Of a DNA stretch of 64,000 nt, positions 1 through 12,700 are shown in pieces. How positions within the stretch are numbered: position 1 is the stretch's first letter; each line of letters starts with the position of its first letter. The notes beneath the pieces are model-generated. The model made no database searches, was not told the DNA's origin, and saw only the letters and a list, made by a program, of their open reading frames with translations. The DNA comes from Annona cherimola (Eukaryota > Streptophyta > Magnoliopsida > Magnoliales > Annonaceae): the NCBI GenBank assembly GCA_030490835.1, contig CM059974.1, positions 6,889,501-6,953,500 of the forward strand, read 5' to 3'. The position numbers and the translations under genes were made by a program.

Positions 1-3000
1 ATTAGAGAAAGAGAGAGAGAGAGTTGTATGCTTGTTATATATCCTACCGTCCAATCTATATTCGTTTCCACGTACTAAAATGACGAAGACACGAGGCCAA
101 CAAAACAAACTGTGTACTAGCGATATGGGAAGATGGGATTTCATTTCCATGCGTCCTTTGCCTCCAAACTCTCTCTGGGTTTCTGGTGGATTTCACTAGA
201 AAACAAAGCATGCGTCTCTCTCTTTCTCTCTCCCTGTACTGCGTACATATGTCAACACAAGTATAGGATCTGTACAATTGATTTGGTGGGCCTCTTTGTC
301 CCAACGCCTGTCGTTGGTTGTATAGGCACTGCGTGGTCTTCCAAACATCAATTCTAAGTTGTGGGTCCTGATTTGGTTTTTTAGGAAGAGTATCAGAGAA
401 AAAGAGAGAGAGAAGCACCCCCATTATTGGACTTTTTTCATAATTAATAGTGTTTATACTTTCTACACCCTAAATTAACTCGGGAAAGTTTTAAACCCCA
501 GGGACAAAAATTTCCCTGTTTCCTTTTTTTTTTTTTTTTGTCAGTCGTCTATTTCAAGGAACTCTTCCCCTCCAGTGAAGTCTGCAGAAGTGTGTGTCAG
601 ATAATCACATGGGTGGGTTAGAGGTTTTAATTCATAACACGCACGGATGAATTTGGAGCATCCAATGTTCTTCACATCAACAGTACGGAACTGAAAGCAA
701 CTCGTCTCCTGGCGTTCATTAATGTTGGCAGTGTGGTAATTAACATGCTAGTGCAGTATTGGCACACGATGCAGGAAACTATTAGCCGTCTAGGTCATGG
801 GGGCCGCCATAAACCATATAGACACATTTGCCATTTGAGACAAGAAAAAAATTGCTACTTTTTAACACACTTTTTTATATTCAATCATTTATTTACATTT
901 TTCATATAATTATCTTATTTATTTCAACTCTACTTCCTTTTAATCTTAATTATTTTCCATATTATATTATATTATTATATAACTCTCTTACTTTTTCCGA
1001 AAATATTCTCCTAATTTTTTTCCAACTGCACTTTAGCAAAGAAAATTTTCTTGCAAAACCTAATAAGAAATTCGATTTCCCATAGTTCATAATTTTTGTA
1101 CTTTAGCAACTAAATTTTAATCTGGTTATAAAAGCATTATTATAAGTATAAAAAATTTTCTTTGATTATAAACACATCATTACAAGTAAAAAAAAAATCC
1201 TTACATAGGTTTCCTTGCTAATAAAGACTTTTTTTTGTTAATAAAGCTGATAAAAATTAATTTCCTTGTAATGATATTAAAAGGGTGTAAAACCATTTGG
1301 GTCACCCTGATAATTAAACTAAAATCTTATTAAATTTTTTGAGAAGTTAATTTATTTCATTTTAATGGCTTAAAGACGTATATAATTATGGGTAAATTAT
1401 GAAACCATTTATAGGTAATAATTTAATACTTATTATAAAGGTGGAGGCTCCATGCTCACCCTTGGTTATTTTAATTTCAAAATATTTTAAAGATTTTAAT
1501 CATTTATCGTGTTTATTCATATCTATTTATTTACAATTTCAAAAATTACACGGATTGTAATTTTGCAAAAATTTTAATAACTACACATTCACTCTTAGGG
1601 AAAATGAAAATTATTTTTTGATAGCATGATAAAACAAAATATGTTAGATATACCGAATGGTTGAGGTTTTAAATTAAAAACTAAGAGTACACATGGAGCC
1701 TTCATGTTTGCATTAAGGACCGAATAATTACCCATCATTTATTTATCTGTGAACGATAATTTAAAAAACTTAGATGGAGAAAGCCTGAAATGGAATGACA
1801 TGCTAAAATTTTTAATGTACTTGCACTTTTAAAGTATTTTGCAATTCAAAATATTTTCTTGTATTCCTTTTTCATTTCATTACAAGTAAGAGTTGCAGCA
1901 TTGAAGTACTGAGTGTACGCAAGAGTAAAAAAGATAAAAACTTTCTCTATGGAAAAAGGAAGACTTAATTGAAATTTTTTCTGAAAAACACAAAAAAGAA
2001 GTTTTCATTGTCTAATAAAAAGAAAGTATAATAATATTCTCAATTAATACTTATGAAGAAATGACTAAGACCTTACAATTAAAGGCGAGAGGAAGATAAT
2101 AACCCAAGTCCGGAGAGAAACATCTCTCTCTCTCTCTTTTTTTTAACCCATAAATTCGCCTCATATAGACCTCTCTATAAGTTTATACGCAGTCCTTTAA
2201 ACGAGAGGCTCCAAGAAGAAATGATAAAGTCACAGTGATTTAACTAGCATAGATCGACTTTTGTTAGTGATGATGTTAGAAGGGCAGTTCTTAATGACTC
2301 ACATGGCGGAAAAGCTCTTTCGTTAATGTAAGTGACTTTATACATGAATAAGGTGTTCAATTGCATGATCTTCTCATGGGGCTACACTTGAGGTAATCGA
2401 TTGTACCCGTGTCCTACATGCATCATGCCAATCTTGGTAGCAATTTTCGGTTTTTGGCCGGCCTTGCTACATGATGAGATGATAGTTTGTCAGGAATACG
2501 AGTCAAGGTTGAGGTGCTGGGTTGATGGTTTTGCCTTGTCAAGTATTCTTTGTATATAAAAACCATTTTCTGTATCTTTTTCCATTATCTATATAATGTT
2601 CTTTACCCTTTTCAATTTTTTACCTTTTACTAGTCTTTTTTAATTGACTGGTCATAACTGTTTGGACAGCTGCAATGATGTCTGATATATACATGGCCAT
2701 CATAAACGTTGACATTACCCATTATTTAAAATGTCTAGATTTGTTTTCATATTATACATGCATCCAATGACCATTGTCATCCACTCTGGTAATTAACTAA
2801 TGCCCCTGCCTTAATATTTATAACTTCATGTCACCGCTATATTTTAATTTGTCAAAGGCAGGTAGGTGTCGGTTGAGATGTACACATCCGTCTTTGTTTT
2901 TCATCCATTGATATTAGGCAATTGGCCGGCTGTTTCGCGTCATCCATTAATTTTGCTTTCTGATACCGGAGGCTATGCCCTTGCCATTTATGCTTTTGAT

Positions 3001-3330
3001 TTCCAGACCGAAAGATAAAATATCATAACATCCAGGTAGAAAGTGACTCTCTTCTTTTAATTACTTTGATCAATGGCAATGAAAATTTTCACTTTTACCT
3101 GCTATCAGTGGTGGGCCAGATCAAATATATGGCTGCCAATGGGTTAATTTCTCTTTTATTCATGTTTTGCGAACAAAAAATATCACAGCCCATGCATTAG
3201 TTCAAATGGCTATGACCGGAGATATAACTGAAAATGACTGGTGTGAAAATCCACCATACTGTATATCTCAGATATTATTTTTTGACAAAGGTTTTCTTAA
3301 CAAAGCTTCTAATGACAACCCCTCTCCCTA
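1..3330. other. Gene-free, AT-rich intergenic region
   Basis: No coding signal on either strand. A (GA)n run lies at about 5-24 and a CT run at 2123-2137. The 840-1080 stretch is AT-rich and may be a decayed MITE. Otherwise nothing recognised. Confidence 0.5.
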
Positions 3331-3337
3331 TCACAAC

Positions 3338-4130
3338 TAAGGGTGAAAATCGGAGCGAGTAAGAGTGTCTTTAATCCTGACCTTATATTTAAAATTCATA
3401 TTTGATCATACTTTTTATATCGAGTTGGGGCAAAGTTAGTCCAACTCTCACATTTCTTTAAAAGATCTCAAGACAAACTTCGATTTGATTTTGGGTTGGT
3501 ATCGAAACAACGGGTCGGGTTGAAAAAGCGGGTCAAATTTATATATATCAATATAAATTAATATTTATGATAAATTTAAAGGTTAAATTATTCAATATGT
3601 TACTATTTAGTGAGTAAAACGTAATTCTCATAACAAAGCATTAATAAAAAATTAAATAATTTTGTTTACAACTTAACATTGACAAATATATGTATCAACC
3701 TTAAAAAACATTGATGTGAATTTTGAATTACAATTAAAAGTGTTGAATTGCAAAAAAATAATAGTTATTCTTGTAAGATATAAATAACATAGATAATATA
3801 TTTTATTTCATTGATAAACATATGAATGAAATAACTTGAACAACATATATTCAATTAAAAAAATTATCAATGTAAATAAATTATAAAGTTAAACATATAG
3901 CAACATCAATCATATTCACATAAGTCATAAAGTTAAAGATATTTATCCAATAAAATAATATTTACATAAGTAAGTTATACCATTTATAAAAAATAATTTA
4001 CATCTTTCAGGTTGGGACATGGTCGACCCGCCTTGCCTCTTGAAGTTAAAATGTGGGTCTAAAATGCTGACTCACTCCACTCTACTGCATCAAAATTCTT
4101 GCCCTGATTCAACACTATTTTCACCCTTAC
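3338..4130. mobile_element. hAT-like non-autonomous element, 793 bp
   Basis: The ends are perfect 13-bp inverted repeats: TAAGGGTGAAAAT at 3338-3350 and its complement at 4117-4129. They are flanked by the direct repeat TCACAAC at 3331-3337 and 4131-4137 (7 bp exact; an eighth base differs). No coding capacity. The end sequence and 7-8 bp duplication suggest hAT; the superfamily call is an inference. Confidence 0.75.
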
Positions 4131-4137
4131 TCACAAC

Positions 4138-4840
4138 ATAGTTTAGTGGGGAATAGAGTTGAGGGCTTCCCATTTGAATATTTTTATGATCAAAAAAAGA
4201 AAAAGAGGGGAAAAACAGTGCAACAAGTCAACAACCGGTGAAATTTTGAAAATAAAATAAAATCAAAGTACAGTTTACAAAATCAGACGGGGGATCCTCC
4301 TCTTCGAAAAACTCTAAATTATTCATTACTCATTATTTCAATAATCACTTTCCATATACTTTTTTGTGTGATGTAATTCTTTTAACTATGTAAAAATTTT
4401 ATTTTCCAACCTTTTTTTCATCTTTACCAATATACTATATATTTTAATTTTATTAACTTTACTCCTAATCATTACTCAAACCACATTATATCAATTTTTC
4501 ACTTTCCCCAAACGTCACACGCACGTATATTCTATGCTTTTTTAATGCTTCTCTTGATTTGTATTTATTAAATTTGTCTACCCCAACAAAAAGAAAGAAA
4601 AGAAAGAAAGAAAAGGTCCTCTTTGTATTATGTCACAATCATTGCCCAGCTAATAGGCCTCAACTTCGCCCCATCGTATAAAACAAAAAAAATTAGTATA
4701 AATTCTTTAAGATTTTTAAAAACATTTAGATATTGCATTTCATTTTACCCCGATTACCCCTCTCAGATGATGATATAACCTCCTCATTTCATATCGACAC
4801 TGAGTGATAATATGAATCACATTTTTTATGAATAATATGA
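4138..4840. other. Intergenic, AT-rich
   Basis: No gene. The 4290-4520 stretch resembles a decayed copy of the GGGTGTG MITE family in reverse. An AAAG-rich run lies near 4588-4613. Confidence 0.4.
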
Positions 4841-5262
4841 ATTACATATATATATATTTATGGTTATATTTACATACATCTCAACACATATTACATTGTA
4901 GTTCTGAGACATTCTTACAAATACAGAGATACATAACTCCTCTAAAGAAATCTGGAGACATAGCTACACTAAAGAATTAGGAAGACACAGCTTCCACCCA
5001 GCTAAAGGGAGACAACAGCTCCCACTCCACCCCAAATGGAGACCACAGCTCACACACCATTTTTTCCGGGCTGAAATCTCAACGTGGGATTTAGACAGAA
5101 GCAAATGGTTTGGTACCTTTAACGCAACGTGGTTCAACTCATCGAGTGACTATTATGCAGAAGACGCCACCAGTAGCGAAATCCCAGAGCTATTCATTAT
5201 CTAGCAACCCGGATTAGAACAGGGATCGACTCCCGCCAAGCACCCTCCGCTTGCGCCACATT
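4841..5262 (-). mobile_element. tRNA-derived SINE, minus orientation
   Basis: On the - strand the head has a good A box (TGGCGCAAGCGG, 5258-5247) and B box (GGAGTCGATCC, 5233-5223). The body then runs leftward to an AT-rich tail near 4841. The tail part (4880-4960) aligns with the end of the SINE at 50491-50774 (ATCTCAACACATATTACATT against GTCTCAACATATATTACACT). The target duplication was not resolved. Confidence 0.7.
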
Positions 5263-6306
5263 CCTTATGTATTATGCTGCCTCCCTACATGGTCATGCAA
5301 CAGATCACCAGTGTTCACAATGTTCTAATCCAGGTCCATTATCTAGATAAGTCCAAATTAGCTGAACATGTCAACCTCCTTTTTTTTTTTAAGGTACATT
5401 GATGGAGAGGTAGTGGTCTTAGTTGTCGTTTCATTAGTAAGGTCTTATTTCCATTTATTAATAAAACTATCTTATAAACTAACCGATCATTTTAGTCGGG
5501 TCAATTCTAAAGAAATCAGGTCATTATCCAGGGCTAGGTCCATGCATGGCTGACCTTGGCAGAGTGATTAGGTGTTGGGAATCCGGCTAATAATGACGGA
5601 AGGGTTGATTGTACTCACGATTTCTAAATGTGATAATTTAGCGCAGGACACGAGACTGCATGCCATGCACATTCCAGTGCTCGGCGGAATTCTGCAGGTT
5701 CACTACCTCCATGCGCAGCAATTCTGAATTATCAATTTTTTTAAAAAAAGATTATTCTATTGTATTGCCAAATGTGAATTTGATTATGTTTCCCGAAATA
5801 ATTCTACATCATTAATATTTTTTGAAATTTTGAAATAAGTAGACATTTCTTTTATGAAAGTTTTTCTGCATGGATGGATATCAAATCTGTAGTAAAAATC
5901 AATGGATCATTAAAACTGTCAAAGTAATGGATTAAAATATTTTTAAAAACTTTGTGTCTTGTAACTTCCCCATTCGCTTTACATTGATATTTATGTACCA
6001 ACGAGAAATATTTAATCTTTTGCAATACAAAATAGACTTAAATATATAGATTGATTAATTCGAGAGTCCTCATTTTTTGTCTTGTGTCCAAATCACAATA
6101 ATGCATGTATACTGGAATGTTTGAGTAAAAAAAGGTTAATTTCAAGTATAGATACGGTTCTTATTTTTACTTAAGGATATAATCACACATTTATTAAATA
6201 ATAAATATGACCATATGTTTTTATCATGTTTTCAAATGTTACAATATCTTCATATATCTTTGGTTAAAACTAAAATTAGGGCAAAAAAAATTTTCGATGC
6301 GTAATA
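5263..6306. other. Intergenic
   Basis: No coding frame with family features and no repeat recognised. Confidence 0.4.
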
Positions 6307-6314
6307 AAGCATGC

Positions 6315-6849
6315 ATAGGGGTACAACTTGGGTTGGATATGTCCGATTCGAAGTTAACCTTACCATTTTCTCGTTTTTAAAGCTACTATCCTATCTTATT
6401 TTAGGTTGAGTTGGTTCTAAGCGTACCCTATTCTATTTTTTAAGGTCGGATTGGTTCTAGTTTAAGTTTCAAATCGATTCTTTAAAATAGTATTTACATC
6501 GTATTTAAAAACTATAATTTTATTACAAATTTTACTTAAAAATCTAAAATCAAGATAATAGTAACATAACTTTTGAAAAATATTCATTAAACTTACTAAA
6601 CAATTGATAAATTAAATGAATTTTAATATATTTAAAAAATATATTTATGTCTTTCACTATAAAAGATATTTTATAAAAACTACATTAAACATATATTAAA
6701 ATTTTAGTCTGTTCAAGGTACCTGGACCTTAGAACCTATTATATCTTAATTAAACTGAGTATTTTTTTTTTACCTGGAATCTACCCTATCCATTTTAGGA
6801 TACCTAACTACTGGTTGACTCATATGTACCCTATCCAAATTATAGACAT
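6315..6849. mobile_element. hAT-like non-autonomous element, 535 bp
   Basis: Flanked by an exact 8-bp direct repeat AAGCATGC (6307-6314 and 6850-6857). The ends are imperfect inverted repeats: ATAGGGGTACAACTTGG on the left, and the complement of CCAAATTATAGACAT on the right. No coding capacity. An 8-bp duplication fits hAT. Confidence 0.65.
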
Positions 6850-6857
6850 AAGCATGC

Positions 6858-9085
6858 TGGGACAATCATTTTTTACACGAGAGATGAGTGATAAATTTTA
6901 AGTTTTAGAATACATAAGGCATTATCATATTTTTTGATGGGTATGTATGTTTTCAGATTATCTTAATTTGTTTTACAATTAGGTTTCTAAAATATTTTTA
7001 CAATTTTTCATACAACATTCTATCAAATATCCAAAGATATTCCTATATTTTTTCTATACTTATTTTTCCTACAATATTTATCAGTGGACATCCCATGATT
7101 AAACAGGGAGTAGTCCTGCCGCTGCCACCGCACGTGGAACCGTGGTCACCCAGCTTGTGGGGCCAAATCACATACCACCGCACCAAAGGTGCAATGGTGG
7201 CATATAATATTTTGGAACATGGTGAAAAATGTATGTTCATATTTGGCGTTTTTATAAATGCTTAGTTATATTAATTAAAGTAGGCAAAGCTTGCGATCAT
7301 ATTTAAAATTAATCCCTTTTGAAGGGATTATTTGGCTTAAGGTGACGACTAATTATAATTATAAGATAGAGTCTTCAAATGCAACAACCAAGGCTGTATG
7401 AGTCACTGAGTACGACATACCAGCACCGGACAACCCAAGCCATTAACGGAATCTGATCCGCCCAACTCGAGCGTTTGAGTTGACCAAATTGGCCGCGATC
7501 AAATGAAGGAAGCGGAAGAAGTCCTCCAGGTACTTCATTAATTTCAATGGTCCACACACTCTCCCTTCGGAGGCCGATTCGAAAGTCCGCACTCCACACA
7601 CAGTCATTCCACTGGCGCCTCCCGTATAGTATTGAAATCAGCTGTTCACATTTGCAATTTTTAACGGATCATAACAGATGTGGCAACGATCAACACTATT
7701 TTTATAACTCCTTAATTTTTATTTGAAACTTTTTTTACAGATCTAAACTACTTATTTTATTTAGTTTGAAAAAAGGAAAATTGTAGTAAAAAAATTGGTG
7801 AAATTTTTTTATAATAAATATATAATAATGTAATATGATATAAGTAATAATAGGAATAGATAGAAACACTTAAAATAAATAAGATGGCTGTGGGAGGGGA
7901 AGTTCCTAAATACACTTTTTTAAGAGCTAAAATTGACCTTGAATCATATCTAGTTATTAAGTTTTTTCAAAATACATATAACAGAGAAAGTTTTCAATAT
8001 ATGTAATTTTTATTCATCAAAAAATATATATGTAATTTTTAGAATATTAAATAAACAAGCATGATAAATAATTTATATATTTTTTGATTAGGTGTATCAT
8101 ATCATATCTCATTATATATTACAACGAAGCTTAATAATTCATAAAAGAAACAATAAACTCTCACTTATTTATGGAACAAAAAACAAACTCTCATCGTAAC
8201 TAAGTTTGATCACAAGAAAAGTTAGACCCGTGTCCCATCATCATAAATAATTTATATCTTTATATATGGACACTTCTTGCAACCAATTATGTGGAATCAT
8301 TATCATGTAAAGAGGGTTTTTTTACGTCACAACTTGAGAAATGCACCTACGTGATTTTTGTTTCCAAAAATGCCCGGGTGCTCTTGTATGCATGCATGCA
8401 CGCACCTCAGACTAATTCCAACCATAGCCATTCATTTTATTAATCAGTATTATTTTTATCATTCATTTATATTCTTCCAATAATCCTTATGTTTGTTGAA
8501 AAATACTGAAGTATGCCTTTTTATTATATTCACTTCTGTGGATATACATTAATCGCATTGATATTTGATACAATTGAAGATTTCGTTTTGCTCTTCCATT
8601 TTTGGGTTTATCTTGATCATGAAATCAAAATTTTATTAATTTGTTTATCATCATTTTTTTTGGCACAATGTTAAAAAAAACATCTCAATTAAATTCTTGA
8701 GTTGTCCGTGCACACTCAAATTTTGTATAATCGCATGCAATGCATAAGTTAATTCACAAATGCATTACAACGTGATAATAAATTATGAAATTATTTGACC
8801 ACTTAATAACGATGTTTTGACCATATTCATGTTAAGCGTAAAGCATGAAAATTAATATATTAATCTAATATCGTATTATTATTGATGTTCAGATGGAGCT
8901 TGTGAATATCTGTGATTTCTTTGGAACTTGATTGAATATTGATCATTTGTGACTGGTCGAACATGCAGGGTGGTTTCGACTGCCATCTGTGACCGTCCGT
9001 TAGGGCAAAACAATCACCACTGTCCGAATTAAAGTTTCAAACTTGCCTCGGTCAGAGGCATTAATGCCAACGACATTTTGCTGGC
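6858..9085. other. Intergenic
   Basis: No gene recognised. A less AT-rich block at 7080-7620 has short frames on the - strand but no family motif. CATGCATGCATGCACGCAC at 8390 is simple sequence. Confidence 0.4.
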
Positions 9086-9137
9086 AAGCCCTTATATCAG
9101 TAATATGACAATTTGCGAATAAGCCCTTATACCAGTA
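9086..9137. repeat. 35-bp tandem repeat interrupted by the foldback element
   Basis: The 35 bp at 9094-9128 are identical to 9554-9588 on the other side of the element. The unit starting at 9086 (AAGCCCTTATATCAGTAA) begins again at 9121, so the original site was probably a tandem pair into which the element inserted. Confidence 0.8.
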
Positions 9138-9553
9138 GCCGCATGATCTTTTCAGACCGGTCGGAAATCCGGTGATTTCCGACCGGTCCAAAAATTTATT
9201 TTTTTATTTTTTTTTTGAAAAATAATTTTATAAACTTGTTAATCTAGTTATATTTATTTTATAAACCAAGTTTTATCATTTTTGGATATATCTATATATT
9301 TATTTTGGATTTTTAAAAACAGGGGTATTTAAGTCATTTTAAATATATTTAAAATGACTTAAATACCCCTGTTTTTAAAAATCCAAAATAAATATATATA
9401 CATATCTAAAAATGATAAAACTTGGTTTATAAATTAAATATAACTAGATTAACAAGTTTATAAAATTATTTTTCAAAAAAAAATAAAAAAAATATATTTT
9501 TGGACCGGTCGGAAATCACCGGATTTCCGACCGGTCTGAAAAGATCGGTCCTC
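9138..9553. mobile_element. Near-perfect palindromic foldback element, Mutator-like (copy 1)
   Basis: About 416 bp, symmetric around 9345/9346 with no loop. The two 201-bp arms from 9145 and 9546 differ at only about seven positions by eye. Each arm carries its own small hairpin near the outer end (9155-9169 pairs with 9174-9188 around CGGT). A 9-bp flanking repeat, ATACCAGTA (9129-9137) against ATATCAGTA (9554-9562), fits a Mutator-like target duplication with one mutation. No open frame. Confidence 0.85.
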
Positions 9554-9588
9554 ATATCAGTAATATGACAATTTGCGAATAAGCCCTT

Positions 9589-9961
9589 CTCTCATTGCTT
9601 TCCCTCCTCTCTCAGTGAGCTCGATCCATTTTTTACTCTATTTTTGTCATCTCCCTGCTCTGAATTACTAGTGAAAAGAAAGGATACAACATATCAAATT
9701 AAATGATGAATTGCTGGCGATGGAGGATACGAGGGATCACTAGTTGATTTAGCCTATTTTTGCTGTTGTCTTAAGCGATGAGGGATAGCCAACAAATAAT
9801 TTCTCTTGTTGGGCCAGTAAAATAAATGGCAGCAAAAGATAATGTGAATTAATAGTTGGGATTAAACATGCGAGGATGCATTTGTACAATCTCTGTTAAA
9901 CCTCCACTTTAGTGTACTCGGTACTCTATCTTTCCCGATAGCTCCTCCTTTGTTAGCCATC
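9589..9961. other. Intergenic
   Basis: Nothing recognised between the foldback element and the solo LTR. Confidence 0.4.
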
Positions 9962-10546
9962 TGTCACAAGCTGAAACTTTTCAACCCTGAACTTGTGCGG
10001 CACTTAGCTTGCTCACACCCTTGTGAGGACTAAGTCAGCCTAAACCGGACCAAACACTTGAGAAAGTAATGGTAGAGAGTAGTGGACAAAAGAGGAGAGC
10101 ACTTAGGAACAAAGGAACTTGTATTACTTGAAAGTTTTTTACAAGAAGACTAGAAGACTACAAGGGAACTCTCTTTTGGGAGCTTGGGTGCTCTTGAGTT
10201 GGTGTGTGTGGGGTTTGGTTGATGTGGAGCAAATGAGCTCTCTCCCCCTTTTGTAGGCTCTTCCCTTTCCTTGGAGCTCCTCAGATTCTGACATATGTCC
10301 GTAAGTGGAATTTTATAGTGGAATTTTATAGAATTCTCCTGAAGAGTCTTGAACTTCTTGGAGCTCTTAGAGGATTCAAGAGAGGTCTGGAATGTTCTAG
10401 AATTCTCTACACTCTTCTTCTCTAGAACTTTCTAGAGAACTCCGGCACCTTCATGATTTTTCTATTCTTCTCTAGAATTCATGATTTCTCTACAATTGTG
10501 TAGAAGTTTCCTTGATAACCTCTACTAAAATATTTGGGACGTGACA
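9962..10546 (-). mobile_element. Solo LTR of a retrotransposon, 585 bp
   Basis: Begins TGTCACAAG and ends CGTGACA (TG...CA with short terminal inverted repeats). Read on the - strand it starts TGTCACGTCCCAAA, has TATA-like CTATAAAATTCC twice (about 10310-10330), and ends CTTGTGACA. Flanking CATC on both sides (9958-9961, 10547-10550) is a 4-bp duplication (5 with a mismatch). No internal coding region, primer-binding site or second LTR is present. Copia or Gypsy cannot be decided. Confidence 0.75.
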
Positions 10547-12002
10547 CATCGCTACTGCAATGCCACTATTCGTCGGCGACTAACACCATCGACTGAATCT
10601 GCCGGCAACCTGTCTCGAAAACCTGCAAACAGTCGTCAAATCCATTTACTTAGATCGAATTGATCTATAGATCGTTGACCGAATCTAAAAACGACGAAAC
10701 TTTTAAACCGAAAACAGAAGAGACGACAACATTTCTCGCAACCAACGTCTTTGTTTGGCTGGAGACCAATATTGCCATTGAAGACTCAAGTAGAGGAAGA
10801 TGATCTAGGGTAGACATAGACGATTTTGGATAGATGATATTCGAAGGAAACGATTTTGGGAAGAACTTGGGGGGAGAAGGCATGTCTTGTGCGATTTGCT
10901 GTTGGGGTAATTTGGGAATTTTGAAAGATTTTTATTAGTCAAAAAATCAAAACTTAACGCTTATCTAACGGTTAAAGGAATTTTTGAAAATTTATAAGTA
11001 TTAATAAAATTAGAGGTAAAATTTATAGGAATGTAAGGAATTTACCTTTTATTCTTCCATTTCTATCATTCTATGGTGTATTTACTACTGCAATAATACA
11101 CGACCCCCCGGGCTTGAACTGTGGACCGCGACATAGAAGTGCGATTTACGATGGCACAGTAGACGCGGAGTCGCGGAAACGAGTGTAGCCAGATGAATAC
11201 ATCTCCGGCCAGCCACGACTGTTGACTTTGCACGTGGACTGGTATCATGTGCATGTTCCTGTTTCCATAAAATGGTAGGCGTAGGTCGCCTGCTCTACCT
11301 ACGATATTCTAGGTTCACTAGCCTTGGGAAAACTCGTCAACGTATCTTTTGCGTGTACCCTTGGGTTACAAAACGGTCCAAAATCGTGTTCAGAGCTCGG
11401 TTTCATTTTTCAAGATTCACAAGCTGAGCCCCGGAGAAAAGTCGAATTCCTGGTCTGCTGCACGTGCGCGAGTGAGAGCGTGAGAGGCTGGGAGGATACA
11501 TTTTCTGAGCATTTCACTGACGTAAGCCAGCCCCAACAGGCCAACACGCGCTAGGCAGACACGTAGGCAACACGAGTGTCGTAAACTTGTAATGGCCAGC
11601 CGTCCCGAGTCTGCATGCGTGTGCATGTTGATTTTACACATCCATTCCCGCCCTCCGATCGATGAATCAGATGTCTGACACGTACGTCACGTGTAAAAGA
11701 GGTGCGAATTTCTATTCTTTTTCCGGGGGAGGAATCCACGGGCACACGCCACTCGACTGACTCTGGAGAAAAGTTAAACGGCAATGGCAAGATCTTCACA
11801 TGGAAAGACGATCTTTGCACGTAGATCTGCCTTTACGCAAGTTCCAAATCTACTCCTGCCATTTTTGGGCGCAAAATCCTAAAGATCTCGCGCGCTCCAC
11901 TCGAGACCCGCATCTCTCCGGGTACCGCGTGTGAGTTGTGAGGTTTGAGAATGAAGTCGCGGTTTAACAAGTCGCATGGTCGTGGCCTAAGTTACCGTTG
12001 TG
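10547..12002. other. Intergenic, partly GC-richer
   Basis: Short frames on both strands (for example 11324-11554) without conserved motifs. No gene supported. Single-copy-looking DNA from about 11100 to 11990. Confidence 0.4.
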
Positions 12003-12282
12003 TAATGAGAATAGGTAAAACTTTTATAAAAAATTATAAAAATGAGAAATTGTCAAATGATGTGATATAATGTAGGTAATGATGATGAATAAATAAAATA
12101 AAGTTGAAATAGATAGGTTAGTTGTGTTGGTAGTTGTGTAGAAATGATTGAAAAGTAGGGTTGTTGTATAGAAAAATACGAAGAAATTATTAAAAAAATA
12201 AGATAATTGTGGAGAGTAAAAAGTTTTAGATTGAAAAATTTTAACTTGACAACTTTTTGTTGTTACCAAATACACCCATAAT
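12003..12282 (+). mobile_element. GGGTGTG-family MITE
   Basis: Matches the family body (GTCAAATGATGTGATATAAT, then GATAGGTTAGTTGTG, then GAAATGATTGAAAAGTAGGG) and ends CCAAATACACCCATAA. The left end is decayed. Confidence 0.8.
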
Positions 12283-12339
12283 ACCTTCTATCCTCACTCG
12301 GTAGCCACTTGGATGATATTAAATAAATAATAAGAATAA

Positions 12340-12700
12340 AATAATTTACAAATATATTTACATTGTTTGATTATAATTGCAAATATATTAACATAGTTTC
12401 AAATTTTGTAATTACCGCGTATAATTTGACAATAATTGCAAATATACTCACATCGTTAGTACACAATCACTGTGTGTGGGTGTATTTGTAAATTTTTGCA
12501 AACTATATGAATATATTTGTAAAAATTAAATATACTCACTTAATTTTTCAAATTGCAAATATACCTGCGTCGTAATGGCGCCTGTTAAGCAATTATAGTC
12601 AAATTACGTTGAGATAATTTATAGTTTTTGAAATTATATGGGTATATTTACAATTATAACCTGAATAAGTGAGTATATTTACAAATTATCAAAAAAATAG
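12340..12700. mobile_element. Foldback repeat with 'TACAAATATATT' arms (copy 1)
   Basis: Inverted arms repeat TTACAAATATATTTAC-type motifs and their complement GAGTATATTTACAAATTAT. A second diverged copy lies at 58095-58376. Confidence 0.6.
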
